Source of the DNA: Bradyrhizobium sp. sBnM-33
GTDB lineage: Bacteria; Pseudomonadota; Alphaproteobacteria; Rhizobiales; Xanthobacteraceae
Assembly (NCBI RefSeq): GCF_032917945.1
Contig: NZ_CP136624.1
Span: forward strand, 3,472,001 to 3,536,000
Direction: 5' to 3'
Length of the DNA stretch: 64,000 bases
Of this stretch, positions 16,307 through 24,296 are shown piece by piece. Position 1 is the stretch's first letter, and each line of letters opens with the position of its first letter. Both the position numbers and the translations under genes were made by a program. The notes under the pieces are model-generated. The model was not told the DNA's origin. It did no database searches and worked only from the letters and a program-made list of their open reading frames with translations.

Positions 16307-16690
16307 ATGGCTTCGGAAAACAATGGCGCGTTCATCCGCAACATCGCCGAAGTGCCGTGGCGGGAGTTTCCCAATCATTTCGGCGGTGCACTGTCAAAAC
16401 CGTTGGTGATGCCGGAGACCGCAGGCTCCCGCCATATCGACTATCGCATCTCGATGTACCAGCCGATGGCCCATGTCGCGCTCCACAAGCATCTTGTGCA
16501 GGAGCAGATCTATCACGTGCTCGAAGGCGAGGGGCTGATGGAGATCGCGGGAAAGAACCACGTCGTGCGCAAGCACGACTTCATCTTCCTGCCGCCCGGC
16601 GTCGAACACGCGATCTCGAATTCCGGGCTGGTCGATCTGGTATTCCTGGTGATCACCTCGCCGGTGACGGATGAGGAGAGGCTGGTCTGA
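16307..16690 (+). CDS. Small single-domain cupin protein
   Basis: 127-residue cupin. Both cupin motifs are visible: motif 1 HKHLVQEQIYHVLEGEG (metal His, His, Glu) and motif 2 DFIFLPPGVEHAISNSG (His). These give a probable mononuclear metal site. Such proteins act as isomerases, decarboxylases or dioxygenases, or as non-enzymatic binders, so the reaction is not known. It ends the operon started by the ThDP enzyme; AGCGGAGGA precedes its ATG. Confidence 0.88.
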   Translation: MASENNGAFIRNIAEVPWREFPNHFGGALSKPLVMPETAGSRHIDYRISMYQPMAHVALHKHLVQEQIYHVLEGEGLMEIAGKNHVVRKHDFIFLPPGVEHAISNSGLVDLVFLVITSPVTDEERLV

Positions 16691-16697
16691 GCTGCGT

Positions 16698-16811
16698 TCC
16701 CCGGGCGCAGCGCAGCGCGTTAGCGGTGCGCTGCAGAACCGGGGTCCATACGCTGCGGCAGTGCGTCCCGGCTCTGCGGAGCAGCGTTACTCGCTGCACC
16801 GCGTCCGGGAC
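16698..16811. repeat. Intergenic repeat, CCCGGGCGCAGCGCAGC family
   Basis: A GC-rich block between the cupin and the next gene with internal inverted segments (GCGCAGCGCAGCGC against GCGGTGCGCTGC; CCGGGGTCC; CCGCGTCCGGGAC). Its style matches repeats I associate with Bradyrhizobium gaps; no second full copy was seen in this window. It contains no convincing gene. Confidence 0.5.
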
Positions 16812-16870
16812 ACGAAATTGTGTGCGGTCAATCTAAAATCTCACGTCGTAGACGCGTGAATGGCCGGCAA

Positions 16871-17095
16871 TCACGCGGCCAGGTCCTGCAACAGCAGCGA
16901 GGAACCGCGAATCAGCACCTTGCGTCCTTTCGCGGTGATGGCGGGCGCATCGCCGTTCATCACGGCGAGTTCGAGCGCGATCAGGCCGTCGATCGTGTAG
17001 CGGCTCATGCGCGGCAGCCTTGATGCCGGGCTACGCAATGCCTTCAACGTTTCCCACTGGGACGGCGTCAGGTCGTAGTCGAATTCTTCGTTCAT
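16871..17095 (-). CDS. Small conserved-looking hypothetical protein
   Basis: 74 residues from the ATG at 17095 (MNEEFDYDLTPSQWETLKALR); GAGG precedes it, and the longer reading to 17200 adds unlikely sequence. The product has a winged-helix-like layout: LTPSQWETLKALRSP, then SRYTIDGLIALELAVMNG, then AITAKGRKVLIRGSSLLL, where the last part resembles the T-x-G-R-x-L end of small transcriptional or phage-type helix-turn-helix proteins. It has no signal peptide. No function is assigned. Confidence 0.6.
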   Translation of the reverse strand: MNEEFDYDLTPSQWETLKALRSPASRLPRMSRYTIDGLIALELAVMNGDAPAITAKGRKVLIRGSSLLLQDLAA

Positions 17096-17527
17096 GGTGC
17101 CTCGGCTTCCACATTCTTGTGGCGCCTCATAGCGAGCGCACATGAAATTCGTGCGACCGCAACGAGTCGGGATTTCGACAAGCGACGATGCGCTTGTCAC
17201 ATCATCGTGTCATTGGAATTGGTCGATGTTGTCGAATCACGCGGGTGGGCCGAAAACAAAAACACGCCGGCGCAGGTCGCGTGAGCACGGGCGTCAAAAA
17301 GACCGCCCAATCGGCGCAACCGTTAAGAGAAAGGTACTAACGAAAGGTAAATTTTCAGCATTGTCCTGCGGCCGTTGTGCGCAAGCCCCGCTGCCGTAGT
17401 GTGGGCAAAGCGACTTGTCCGCCGTAGCTCGGAGAGCGAAGCCGGAAGCGTGCCCACCACCTTTTTCACCAAGAGAAATGGTGGGCACGGCGCGTTGCGC
17501 CTTTGCCCACCCTACAGTTCGGCGCGT
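17096..17527. other. Gene-free gap of 432 bases
   Basis: No open frame here has coding character. The first 300 bases are mixed sequence between two minus-strand genes; the last 120 bases hold the palindromic repeat described at 17396-17515. The upstream promoter of the small gene at 17095 must lie in the first part, but no clear boxes were seen. Confidence 0.6.
17396..17515. repeat. Nested palindromic repeat, GTGGGCAAAG family
   Basis: GTAGTGTGGGCAAAG (17396-17410) is matched by CTTTGCCCACCCTAC (17501-17515), and an inner pair CGTGCCCACCA / TGGTGGGCACG lies at about 17449-17459 and 17479-17489, giving a double-hairpin element. The text resembles a common Bradyrhizobium intergenic repeat. 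Confidence 0.7.
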
Positions 17528-18328
17528 CTATCCCCGCCGCACGCTCGCGCCGCCGTCGACCGGCAATGTCACGCCAGTAATAAAACTCGCTTCGTCTGAC
17601 GCGAGGAAGAGCGCGGCGTTGGCGACGTCCCAGCCGGTGCCCATCTTCTGCCGCAGCGGAACTTTGGCGTCGCGTTCGGCCTCGACCTCGGCGCGGCTCT
17701 TCTTGAACTCGCGGGCGCGGGTGTCGACCGCCATCGGCGTGTTCATCAGCCCGGGCAGGATGACGTTGGCGCGGATGCCGTATTGCGCGTTCTGGTAGGC
17801 GAGTTGCTCGGTGAAAGCGATCATCGCCGACTTGGTCGCCTTGTAGGCCACGTAAGGATAGGTTGTGATCGCGGCCATCGACGAGATGTTGATGATCGCG
17901 CCGCTCTTCTGCGCCCGCATGATCGGGATGACGTGCCTGGCCGCCCACACGCAGCTCTTCAGGTTGATCGCGACGCAGCGGTCGAATGCTTCCTCGCTGA
18001 TCTCAAGCAGTTCGGCGTCGCCGCCGGCCAGGCTGACGCCGACATTATTATGCAGCACGTCAATGCGGCCCCAGCGTGCCTGCGCGTCCGCCACCATCGC
18101 CTTGAGCTCGGCATTCCTCGTGACATCTGCCTTGAACGCCGCCGCGAGGCCGCCGTTCGCGGCGATCATGTCGACCGTTTCCTGGGCCGAGGCCAGATTA
18201 TGATCGACGCACAGCACTTTTGCGCCTTCGCGCGCAAAAGTCAGCGCGGTGGCGCGGCCGTTGCCGATGCCTTCGCCGGGGCTCTGGCCGGCGCCGACGA
18301 CGATGGCGACACGATCTTTCAGGCGCAT
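17528..18328 (-). CDS. SDR family oxidoreductase
   Basis: 266-residue NAD(P)-dependent short-chain dehydrogenase. It has a glycine-rich cofactor site slightly longer than usual (VVGAGQSPGEGIGNGRA), Asp at the end of the second strand (CVDHN), NNVG, the catalytic Ser in NISSMAA, YKATK as the YxxxK pair, and PGLMNTP. GGAGTGGAACGAG precedes the ATG. It is last in an operon with the CMD-like and hot-dog genes and overlaps the CMD-like frame by 131 bases. Substrate unknown. Confidence 0.9.
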   Translation of the reverse strand: MRLKDRVAIVVGAGQSPGEGIGNGRATALTFAREGAKVLCVDHNLASAQETVDMIAANGGLAAAFKADVTRNAELKAMVADAQARWGRIDVLHNNVGVSLAGGDAELLEISEEAFDRCVAINLKSCVWAARHVIPIMRAQKSGAIINISSMAAITTYPYVAYKATKSAMIAFTEQLAYQNAQYGIRANVILPGLMNTPMAVDTRAREFKKSRAEVEAERDAKVPLRQKMGTGWDVANAALFLASDEASFITGVTLPVDGGASVRRG

Positions 18329-18884
18329 CTCGTTCCACTCCCGGGATCGGGTACTGTTGCAGTACCTCTTTGTAATAGGGCTCGTTGTCGATCTTCATCG
18401 TCGCCAGTACGCGGACCACGGCGCAATAGAAGGCGATGGTGAGCACGAGATCGATCATCTGCTCATCGGAAAGCCGCCGCTTGATCTCGGCAAAGGTCGC
18501 CTCCGACATCGCGAGATCCCGCACCATCTCGCGGGCGCCGCGCAAAATCGCTCTTGCCAGCGGCTCGAGGTTCGATGGCCTGCCGTCGGTCTCGGCCATC
18601 AGCCCTTCGATATCCTCATCGGTGACGCCGAATTCCTTGCCGATCTTCACGTGGTGGGTGAACTCATATTCCGATTTTTCCATCCAGCCGACCTGGAGGA
18701 TCGCGAGTTCACGCAGGCGGGGATGGAGCTTGCTCTTGAAGCGGATATAGCCGCCGATGCCGTTGAAGGCGCGCGCCATGTCGGGCGAGTTCACCAACAG
18801 CTTGTGGAGGTTGGTGTTGCGCTTGAGCATGTCGCGGTATTCGGGCGCAACCTGATCGGCTTCGAGATAGGGCAGGCGGGCCAT
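18198..18884 (-). CDS. Carboxymuconolactone decarboxylase-like protein with an abnormal C-terminal tail
   Basis: 228 residues. The first 184 form a CMD/AhpD-type helical protein: FKSKLHPRLRELAILQVGW, EYEFTHHVKIGKEFGV, and LVLTIAFYCAVVRVLATM. It lacks the CxxC of AhpD, so a hydrolase, decarboxylase or unknown role is more likely than peroxidase activity. From residue 185 on the chain is Arg-rich nonsense that reads the next gene out of frame. The codon after GVE is CGA (18330-18332); a TGA there would stop the protein just before the SDR ATG, so a stop-codon loss is likely. The domain itself should fold; the tail may destabilise it. Confidence 0.82.
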   Translation of the reverse strand: MARLPYLEADQVAPEYRDMLKRNTNLHKLLVNSPDMARAFNGIGGYIRFKSKLHPRLRELAILQVGWMEKSEYEFTHHVKIGKEFGVTDEDIEGLMAETDGRPSNLEPLARAILRGAREMVRDLAMSEATFAEIKRRLSDEQMIDLVLTIAFYCAVVRVLATMKIDNEPYYKEVLQQYPIPGVERDAPERSCRHRRRRRPEPRRRHRQRPRHRADFCARRRKSAVRRS

Positions 18885-18924
18885 TTTGTTGTTGTCCTTG
18901 TTGGCGATACCGGCTCGGGCTCAC

Positions 18925-19866
18925 CTAGCCGTAGCGCGCTTTGTGCTCCTGCTCGTAGTTGGCGTAGGAATCCTTGATGCTCGCCATGTTCAACAGCATG
19001 GTGGCGACAGGCGTATCGTCCATTGCGAACACCGTCGTGCGCATCCATACGCTTTCGGTCCGGCGGCTGCCGCTCAGCGCGACGACCTCGCGCTCGGTGA
19101 CGTAGCTCTCGCCGACGAAAAGCGGCCCACGCAGCAGGCGAATCTCCTGATCTGCGAACAGGCCGACGGCGGGCCCGCGGACCGGCAGCCGGTCCTCGCG
19201 GGCACGGTACTGAAACAGCACGCTCAGCATTTCGAACGGTATGATCGCTCGTCCCCACGGATTGAGTTCCTGGGAATAATACACCGATGGTTCGGTGATC
19301 ACCTTCAGCTTCTGCTCAAGCGAAAACGGATAGAGATCGCCCATGTGCTGGTCGAAATCCATTTTCACCGTCTGGCGCGGCGTCTTCATGCCGACCTTGA
19401 CGTCGGCGAGGATGACAGGATCGGCGAGCGGTTTCAATTCGCCGAGCCGCTGGGAGAGCGCCGTTTCCACTACGTCGCCGACGGACGCGGTGCCGCGCAA
19501 TATCTCGGTGCCGTCGCGCTTGGTCATGCCGATCGCGCAAGTCGTTTGCCCCGGCTTCGGCTTTTCGATGTTGGCCTGCACTTCCTCGCCTTCGAAGGCG
19601 GGGTTGCGGTAATGGGCGGAGAGGCAACCGGTCTCGAACCATGCCTGGCCCCAGATGCGTTCGCAGAGCGGCGCGAACTGGCTGAAATGGGTCGGGCCCT
19701 CGATGGTACCGCCCTGAAAGCCGAGCTTCTGCGCGGTCGCATCGTCGTGGATCGAGGCGTGCGAATCATAGACCTGCGCGTGGAGCATCTGCCTGGGGCT
19801 CCGCCATGGCCCCACCAGCAGATTACCGCTCTCCAATATCTCGGTCCTGAAGGCCGGTTCTGTCAT
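18925..19866 (-). CDS. Double hot-dog (MaoC-like) domain protein
   Basis: 313-residue protein of uncertain function. The N-terminal half resembles a MaoC/FAS1-type dehydratase: HDDATAQKLGF at residues 40-50, then TIEGPTHFSQF, where the usual catalytic His before the Gly is Glu; then RNPAFEGEEVQANIE and TCAIGMTKRDGTEILRGTASVG. The C-terminal half has a second hot-dog-like strand pattern (LFADQEIRLLRGPLFVGESYVTEREVVALSGSRRTESVW). It is first in the hot-dog/CMD/SDR operon and is divergent from the ferredoxin oxidoreductase gene. Acyl-CoA hydration or thioester chemistry is an inference from fold only. Confidence 0.7.
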   Translation of the reverse strand: MTEPAFRTEILESGNLLVGPWRSPRQMLHAQVYDSHASIHDDATAQKLGFQGGTIEGPTHFSQFAPLCERIWGQAWFETGCLSAHYRNPAFEGEEVQANIEKPKPGQTTCAIGMTKRDGTEILRGTASVGDVVETALSQRLGELKPLADPVILADVKVGMKTPRQTVKMDFDQHMGDLYPFSLEQKLKVITEPSVYYSQELNPWGRAIIPFEMLSVLFQYRAREDRLPVRGPAVGLFADQEIRLLRGPLFVGESYVTEREVVALSGSRRTESVWMRTTVFAMDDTPVATMLLNMASIKDSYANYEQEHKARYG

Positions 19867-20018
19867 CGCTAGCGTCTCCCTTTACCCCCAAGCGTTTCAA
19901 AGAAGGCGGGCTCCCGCAAGAGGCCGGCCGATCCACACGACGGGCGAGATATGCCCTGCGGCCATGAATTCACGCTGGGCACGCATAGCAAAATCGGTGC
20001 ATGCTGTTCGCAATTAGA

Positions 20019-20035
20019 CCGGTTCAAATAACCGG
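20019..20035. promoter_or_regulatory. Palindrome just upstream of the ferredoxin oxidoreductase gene
   Basis: CCGGTT-CAAAT-AACCGG is a perfect inverted repeat ending 26 bases before the ATG at 20062 and lying in the 195-base divergent gap. It may be an operator or a leader hairpin; nothing else supports a specific regulator. Confidence 0.3.
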
Positions 20036-20061
20036 CGGAACGTGCGACGGGGAGCGGACGA

Positions 20062-23000
20062 ATGGCGTTGATGGAAGTGGGTCTGGACGACAAGTACCGT
20101 CTGGATGCGAAGCGGATTTTTCTGTCCGGTACACAGGCGCTGGTCCGGTTGCCCATGTTGCAGCGCGAACGCGACCGCGCGGCGGGGCTCAACACCGCAG
20201 GCTTCATCTCCGGATACCGCGGATCGCCGCTCGGCATGTATGATCATGCGTTGTGGCGCGCCAAATCCTTCCTCAAGCAGCATGACATCGAGTTCTCTCC
20301 AGGTCTCAACGAGGACCTGGCAGCGACGGCCGTGTGGGGCAGCCAGCAGGTCGGCATGTTTCCCGGCGCCAAGGTCGATGGCGTATTCGGCATCTGGTAT
20401 GGCAAGGGTCCCGGCGTCGACCGCTCCGTCGATGCGCTGAAGCATGCCAACTCCGCCGGCACCTCGCCGAATGGCGGCGTGATTGCGCTGGCCGGCGACG
20501 ATCATGGTTGCCAGTCGTCGACACTGGCGCACCAGAGCGAGCAGGTGTTCGCCGCGGCGCTGATGCCGGTGGTCAACCCGGCCACGCTGCAGGATTATCT
20601 CGATCTCGGCATTTTGGGCTTTGCGCTGTCGCGCTATTCAAGCTGCTGGGTCGGGTTCAAGGCGATTTCCGAGACGGTCGAAAGCTCGGCATCGATCGTC
20701 AGCGATCCCGATCGCATCAAGATCATCACACCGGATGATTTCGAGATGCCGCCGGGAGGCTTAAGCATCCGCTGGCCCGATGCGCCGATGGAGCAGGAGC
20801 GGCGGCTGCACGGTCCGAAGATGCAGGCGGTCGCGGCGTTCGCGCGTATCAATCGCTTCGACCGCATCGTGCTGGATTCAAAGCCGGCGCGGCTTGGCAT
20901 CATGGCGACCGGCAAGGCCTATCTCGATCTGCGGCAGGCGCTGGCCGATCTCGGCATCACGGATACTGAAGCGCAGGCGCTGGGATTGCGCATCTACAAG
21001 GTGGCGCTGACCTGGCCGCTGGAGGAATCCGGCGCGCGGGCCTTTGCGGAAGGCCTGCAGGACGTGCTGGTGGTCGAGGAGAAGCGCGGCTTTATCGAGG
21101 ACCAGCTCGTCCGCATTCTCTACAACATGGATGCCGCGAAGCGCCCTTCGGTGGTCGGCAAGCGTGACGAGAGCGGCGCCATGCTGTTGCCGAGCGAAGG
21201 CGAAATAACGCCGACCATGGTGGCGGCCGCCGTCGTTGCGCGGCTGCGCAGACTCGGTCACCGCAGCCCGGCGCTGGAGCAGCGTCTCGCAAAACTCGAA
21301 GCCTTCGACCGGCCGGCGGACGGCGTCGGCGCCGCAAAGCTGCAGCGCACGCCGTATTTCTGCTCGGGCTGTCCGCACAATACCTCGACCAAGATTCCCG
21401 ACGGCAGCCGCGCAATGGCCGGCATCGGCTGTCACGGCATGGCGCTGTCGGTGCCGAACCGCCGCACGCAGACGATCTCGCATATGGGCGCGGAGGGCGT
21501 CACCTGGATCGGGCAGGCGCCGTTCACCAGCGAAGCACATGTGTTCCAGAATCTTGGTGACGGCACCTACACCCATTCCGGCCTGCTGGCGATCCGCGCG
21601 GCGGCCGCCGCCGGCGTCAACATCACCTACAAGATTCTCTATAATGATGCGGTGGCGATGACCGGCGGCCAGCCGGCCGAAGGCGGCCTGACTGTCTCGC
21701 AAATCGCGCACCAGGTTTCGGCCGAGGGCGCCAGGCGCCTCGCCATCGTCTCTGACGATCCCGACAAATATCCGTCGAATTATTTCCCTGATGGAGCGAC
21801 CGTTCATCACCGCCGTGAACTCGACGCGGTGCAGAAAGAGCTGCGTGAGGTCAAGGGCCTCACCGTCCTGATCTACGACCAGACCTGCGCGGCGGAAAAG
21901 CGCCGCCGCCGCAAGCGCGGGCTCTATCCGGATCCGCCGAAGCGCGTCTTCATCAACGAACGCGTCTGCGAAGGCTGCGGCGACTGCTCCTCCGTTTCTA
22001 ACTGCGTCTCGGTGCAGCCGCTGGAGACCGAGTTCGGCCGCAAGCGGCGGATCGACCAATCGAACTGCAACAAGGACTTTTCCTGCATCGAGGGCTTTTG
22101 CCCGAGCTTTGTCACGGTGCATAGCGGACGCTTGCGGAAAGCCGACCGCGCGGCGGCTGATCCCTCGGCGCTATTTGCCGATCTGCCGACGCCCGCCACA
22201 CCGGCGCTCGATGGCGCCTACAACATCCTCGTCACCGGCATCGGCGGCACCGGCGTCATCACCATCGGCGCGCTGCTCGGCATGGCTGCCCATGTCGAGG
22301 GCAGGGCATGCTCGACGCTCGACTTCACGGGACTGTCGCAGAAGAACGGTGCTGTGATGAGCCACGTCCGCATCGCCCCGCAAGCGGACGATCTCGCAAC
22401 CGTGCGCATCGCGCCCGGCGGCGCCAACCTCATCCTCGGCTGCGACATCGTAGTCGCCACCAGCATCCCAGCGCTGAGCCGGGCCGAGCGTGGCGTCACG
22501 CGGGCGATCGTCAATGCTGACCTGTTGCCGACTGCGAGCTTCGTCATCAACCCCGACATCGATTTCGAAGCGGGGACGATGCGGGATTCGCTCAACGAGG
22601 CCGTCAGCGCCTCCGACCTCGACATTCTCGACGCGACCGGGCTTGCAACGGTGCTGATGGGCGACAGCATCGCCACCAACGCCTTCATGCTCGGCTTTGC
22701 GTTCCAGCGCGGCGCGATCCCGCTGTCGCTGGAAGCGATCATGAAGGCGATCGACCTCAATGGCGCCGCGATCGAGATGAACAAGCTGGCGTTCTCCTGG
22801 GGCCGGCTCGCGGCGCACGATCTGCAGCGCGTCGTCAGCGCCGCACGCTTCAAGAGTTCGGGCGCGGCGCCGGTAAAGCGTACGCTTGACGAGAGCATCG
22901 CGTTCCGCGCCAAGTTCCTGACCGAGTACCAGGACGAATCCTATTCGAAGCGCTACCTCGCCGACGTCGAGCACGTGCGGTCAGCGGAAGCCAAGGCCGC

Positions 23001-23535
23001 GCCGGGCTCGCATGAACTGACGGAAGCCTTCGCTAAAGGTCTGTTCAAGCTGATGGCCTACAAGGACGAATATGAAGTCGCCCGGCTTTATTCCGACGGC
23101 GAGTTCGCAAAAGCGTTGAAGGAGCAATTCGACGGCGAAGAGGGTGTCAAGGTCAGCCTCGCGCCGCCGCTGCTCGCGTCGCGCGACAAGGTCACGGGTC
23201 GTCTGCGCAAGCGCGAGTTCGGCTCCTGGATATTCCGCGCCTTCGACATCCTGACCCGCTTCAAGTTCCTGCGCGGCACAGCATTCGATCCTTTCGGCTA
23301 TACAGCCGAGCGGCGGATGGAGCGGGCCTTGCCGGGCGAATACTCCGCGATGATCTTCCGCCATCTCGACCGGGCCAAGCCGCATGACTGGCCACGTCTG
23401 GTGGCGCTGGCGAAATCAGCGGAACTCGTTCGCGGCTATGGCCACGTCAAGGAAATCAATGTCGCGAAATACCGTGCGGAGTGCACGCGGTTGGAAGCGG
23501 CGATCGGCCAGCCGGTGGCGCAGGCCGCGGAGTAG
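20062..23535 (+). CDS. Indolepyruvate ferredoxin oxidoreductase family protein, fused alpha and gamma/beta parts
   Basis: 1157-residue cytoplasmic ThDP/iron-sulfur enzyme that oxidatively decarboxylates aryl (or other) 2-oxoacids to acyl-CoA, passing electrons to ferredoxin. Order: a pyruvate-oxidoreductase-like alpha region (NTAGFISGYRGSPLGMYD), the ThDP-binding region with FCSGCPHNTSTKIPDGS and GDGTYTHSGLLAI, a Cys cluster (VCEGCGDCSSVSNCVSV and NCNKDFSCIEGFCP), then the gamma domain (ILVTGIGGTGVITIGALLGMAAH) and a long C-terminal extension about RYLADVEHVRSAE. GGGGAGCGGACG precedes the ATG. In aerobic proteobacteria such fused proteins are used for aromatic amino-acid breakdown. A terminator follows. 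Confidence 0.92.
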   Translation: MALMEVGLDDKYRLDAKRIFLSGTQALVRLPMLQRERDRAAGLNTAGFISGYRGSPLGMYDHALWRAKSFLKQHDIEFSPGLNEDLAATAVWGSQQVGMFPGAKVDGVFGIWYGKGPGVDRSVDALKHANSAGTSPNGGVIALAGDDHGCQSSTLAHQSEQVFAAALMPVVNPATLQDYLDLGILGFALSRYSSCWVGFKAISETVESSASIVSDPDRIKIITPDDFEMPPGGLSIRWPDAPMEQERRLHGPKMQAVAAFARINRFDRIVLDSKPARLGIMATGKAYLDLRQALADLGITDTEAQALGLRIYKVALTWPLEESGARAFAEGLQDVLVVEEKRGFIEDQLVRILYNMDAAKRPSVVGKRDESGAMLLPSEGEITPTMVAAAVVARLRRLGHRSPALEQRLAKLEAFDRPADGVGAAKLQRTPYFCSGCPHNTSTKIPDGSRAMAGIGCHGMALSVPNRRTQTISHMGAEGVTWIGQAPFTSEAHVFQNLGDGTYTHSGLLAIRAAAAAGVNITYKILYNDAVAMTGGQPAEGGLTVSQIAHQVSAEGARRLAIVSDDPDKYPSNYFPDGATVHHRRELDAVQKELREVKGLTVLIYDQTCAAEKRRRRKRGLYPDPPKRVFINERVCEGCGDCSSVSNCVSVQPLETEFGRKRRIDQSNCNKDFSCIEGFCPSFVTVHSGRLRKADRAAADPSALFADLPTPATPALDGAYNILVTGIGGTGVITIGALLGMAAHVEGRACSTLDFTGLSQKNGAVMSHVRIAPQADDLATVRIAPGGANLILGCDIVVATSIPALSRAERGVTRAIVNADLLPTASFVINPDIDFEAGTMRDSLNEAVSASDLDILDATGLATVLMGDSIATNAFMLGFAFQRGAIPLSLEAIMKAIDLNGAAIEMNKLAFSWGRLAAHDLQRVVSAARFKSSGAAPVKRTLDESIAFRAKFLTEYQDESYSKRYLADVEHVRSAEAKAAPGSHELTEAFAKGLFKLMAYKDEYEVARLYSDGEFAKALKEQFDGEEGVKVSLAPPLLASRDKVTGRLRKREFGSWIFRAFDILTRFKFLRGTAFDPFGYTAERRMERALPGEYSAMIFRHLDRAKPHDWPRLVALAKSAELVRGYGHVKEINVAKYRAECTRLEAAIGQPVAQAAE

Positions 23536-23537
23536 AA

Positions 23538-23564
23538 GTTGTTCACCCGGCGCGTGAACTTTTT
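23538..23564 (+). terminator. Rho-independent terminator after the ferredoxin oxidoreductase gene
   Basis: GTTCAC (23541-23546), loop CCGGCGC, GTGAAC (23554-23559), then TTTTT. It starts a few bases after the stop codon at 23535. Confidence 0.65.
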
Positions 23565-23677
23565 CACAGCCGGGATCCTCACGCGTAACCCTGAGAGCGG
23601 AACCGGCTGGAATTGTCCTGCCGGCTTCCTACATGATGGCTATTCTTCAGTCTTTGGTTGATTTCAGGAGGCCAGCG

Positions 23678-24079
23678 ATGGTCCTGAAGAGAGCTATTGC
23701 CGCAGCACTTTGCACGGTATTCCTGATCTCAGGCAGCGCCGCGCTGGCCGATCAGTACCGTGCAGGCGAGATCCTCGGTCTGGATCTCCCCCATGCTCTG
23801 CTTTCGCCGAAGCGGCTCGGCCCAGAGACGCAGTTCGCCGCGGTCCGGATCGAGGCCAGAACCGATGCCCGGCCAGTGAAGACGGAACGCGTGGTCGTAC
23901 CCAAGGCTGCCGAGCGCAAGACGCGCGTCGTGCAGGAGCGCGTGCAGAAGCCGCGCGCTGCGGTCCGCAGCACCAAGCAGGCGCGCCGCCATACCAATCC
24001 GCTCGACGCCCAGGCCCGCGACACGCGGATCCAGACCTGGCCGTGCACGTCCGGCGGCATCTGCGACTGGCAGCGGTAG
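23678..24079 (+). CDS. Small secreted basic hypothetical protein
   Basis: 133 residues from the ATG at 23678 (MVLKRAIAAALCTVFLISG), chosen because AGGAGG stands 6-7 bases before it. It has a clear Sec signal peptide ending near SAALADQ, then a stretch starting LGLDLPHALLSPKRLGP, and a strongly basic middle rich in Arg/Lys/Val (VVVPKAAERKTRVVQERVQK). The end TWPCTSGGICDWQR holds two Cys that could form a disulphide. No function is recognised; its export and charge suggest binding to the envelope or to an anionic polymer. Confidence 0.7.
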   Translation: MVLKRAIAAALCTVFLISGSAALADQYRAGEILGLDLPHALLSPKRLGPETQFAAVRIEARTDARPVKTERVVVPKAAERKTRVVQERVQKPRAAVRSTKQARRHTNPLDAQARDTRIQTWPCTSGGICDWQR

Positions 24080-24084
24080 AGACT

Positions 24085-24205
24085 TCGTAGGATGGGTGGA
24101 GCGAAGCGATACCCATCACGTCTCCACGTTGGGATTGATGGGTTTCGCGGAGTTTATCATCGGGCCGGCCGAAGGCCGGACCCGGTGGCTTTACCCATCC
24201 TACGA
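24085..24205. repeat. Palindromic repeat, TAGGATGGGTGGAGCGAAGCG family
   Basis: TCGTAGGATGGGT (24085-24097) is mirrored by ACCCATCCTACGA (24193-24205); inside are GGAGCGAAGCGATACCCATC and CCGGCCGAAGGCCGG hairpins. This is the kind of widespread intergenic repeat found in Bradyrhizobium and other proteobacteria. It lies between the small secreted protein gene and phoD. Confidence 0.75.
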
Positions 24206-24296
24206 TTCCGCACTTTCATCCACCTGTCGCAAAAGCTTCAGCCGCGAGTCAAACTCAACAGGCACACCTTCGTCGTGATTCGACGAGGGTGCTTCG

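Noticed and set aside
20878..22122. 414-codon minus-strand open frame
   Set aside because: Antisense to the ferredoxin oxidoreductase; shadow composition.
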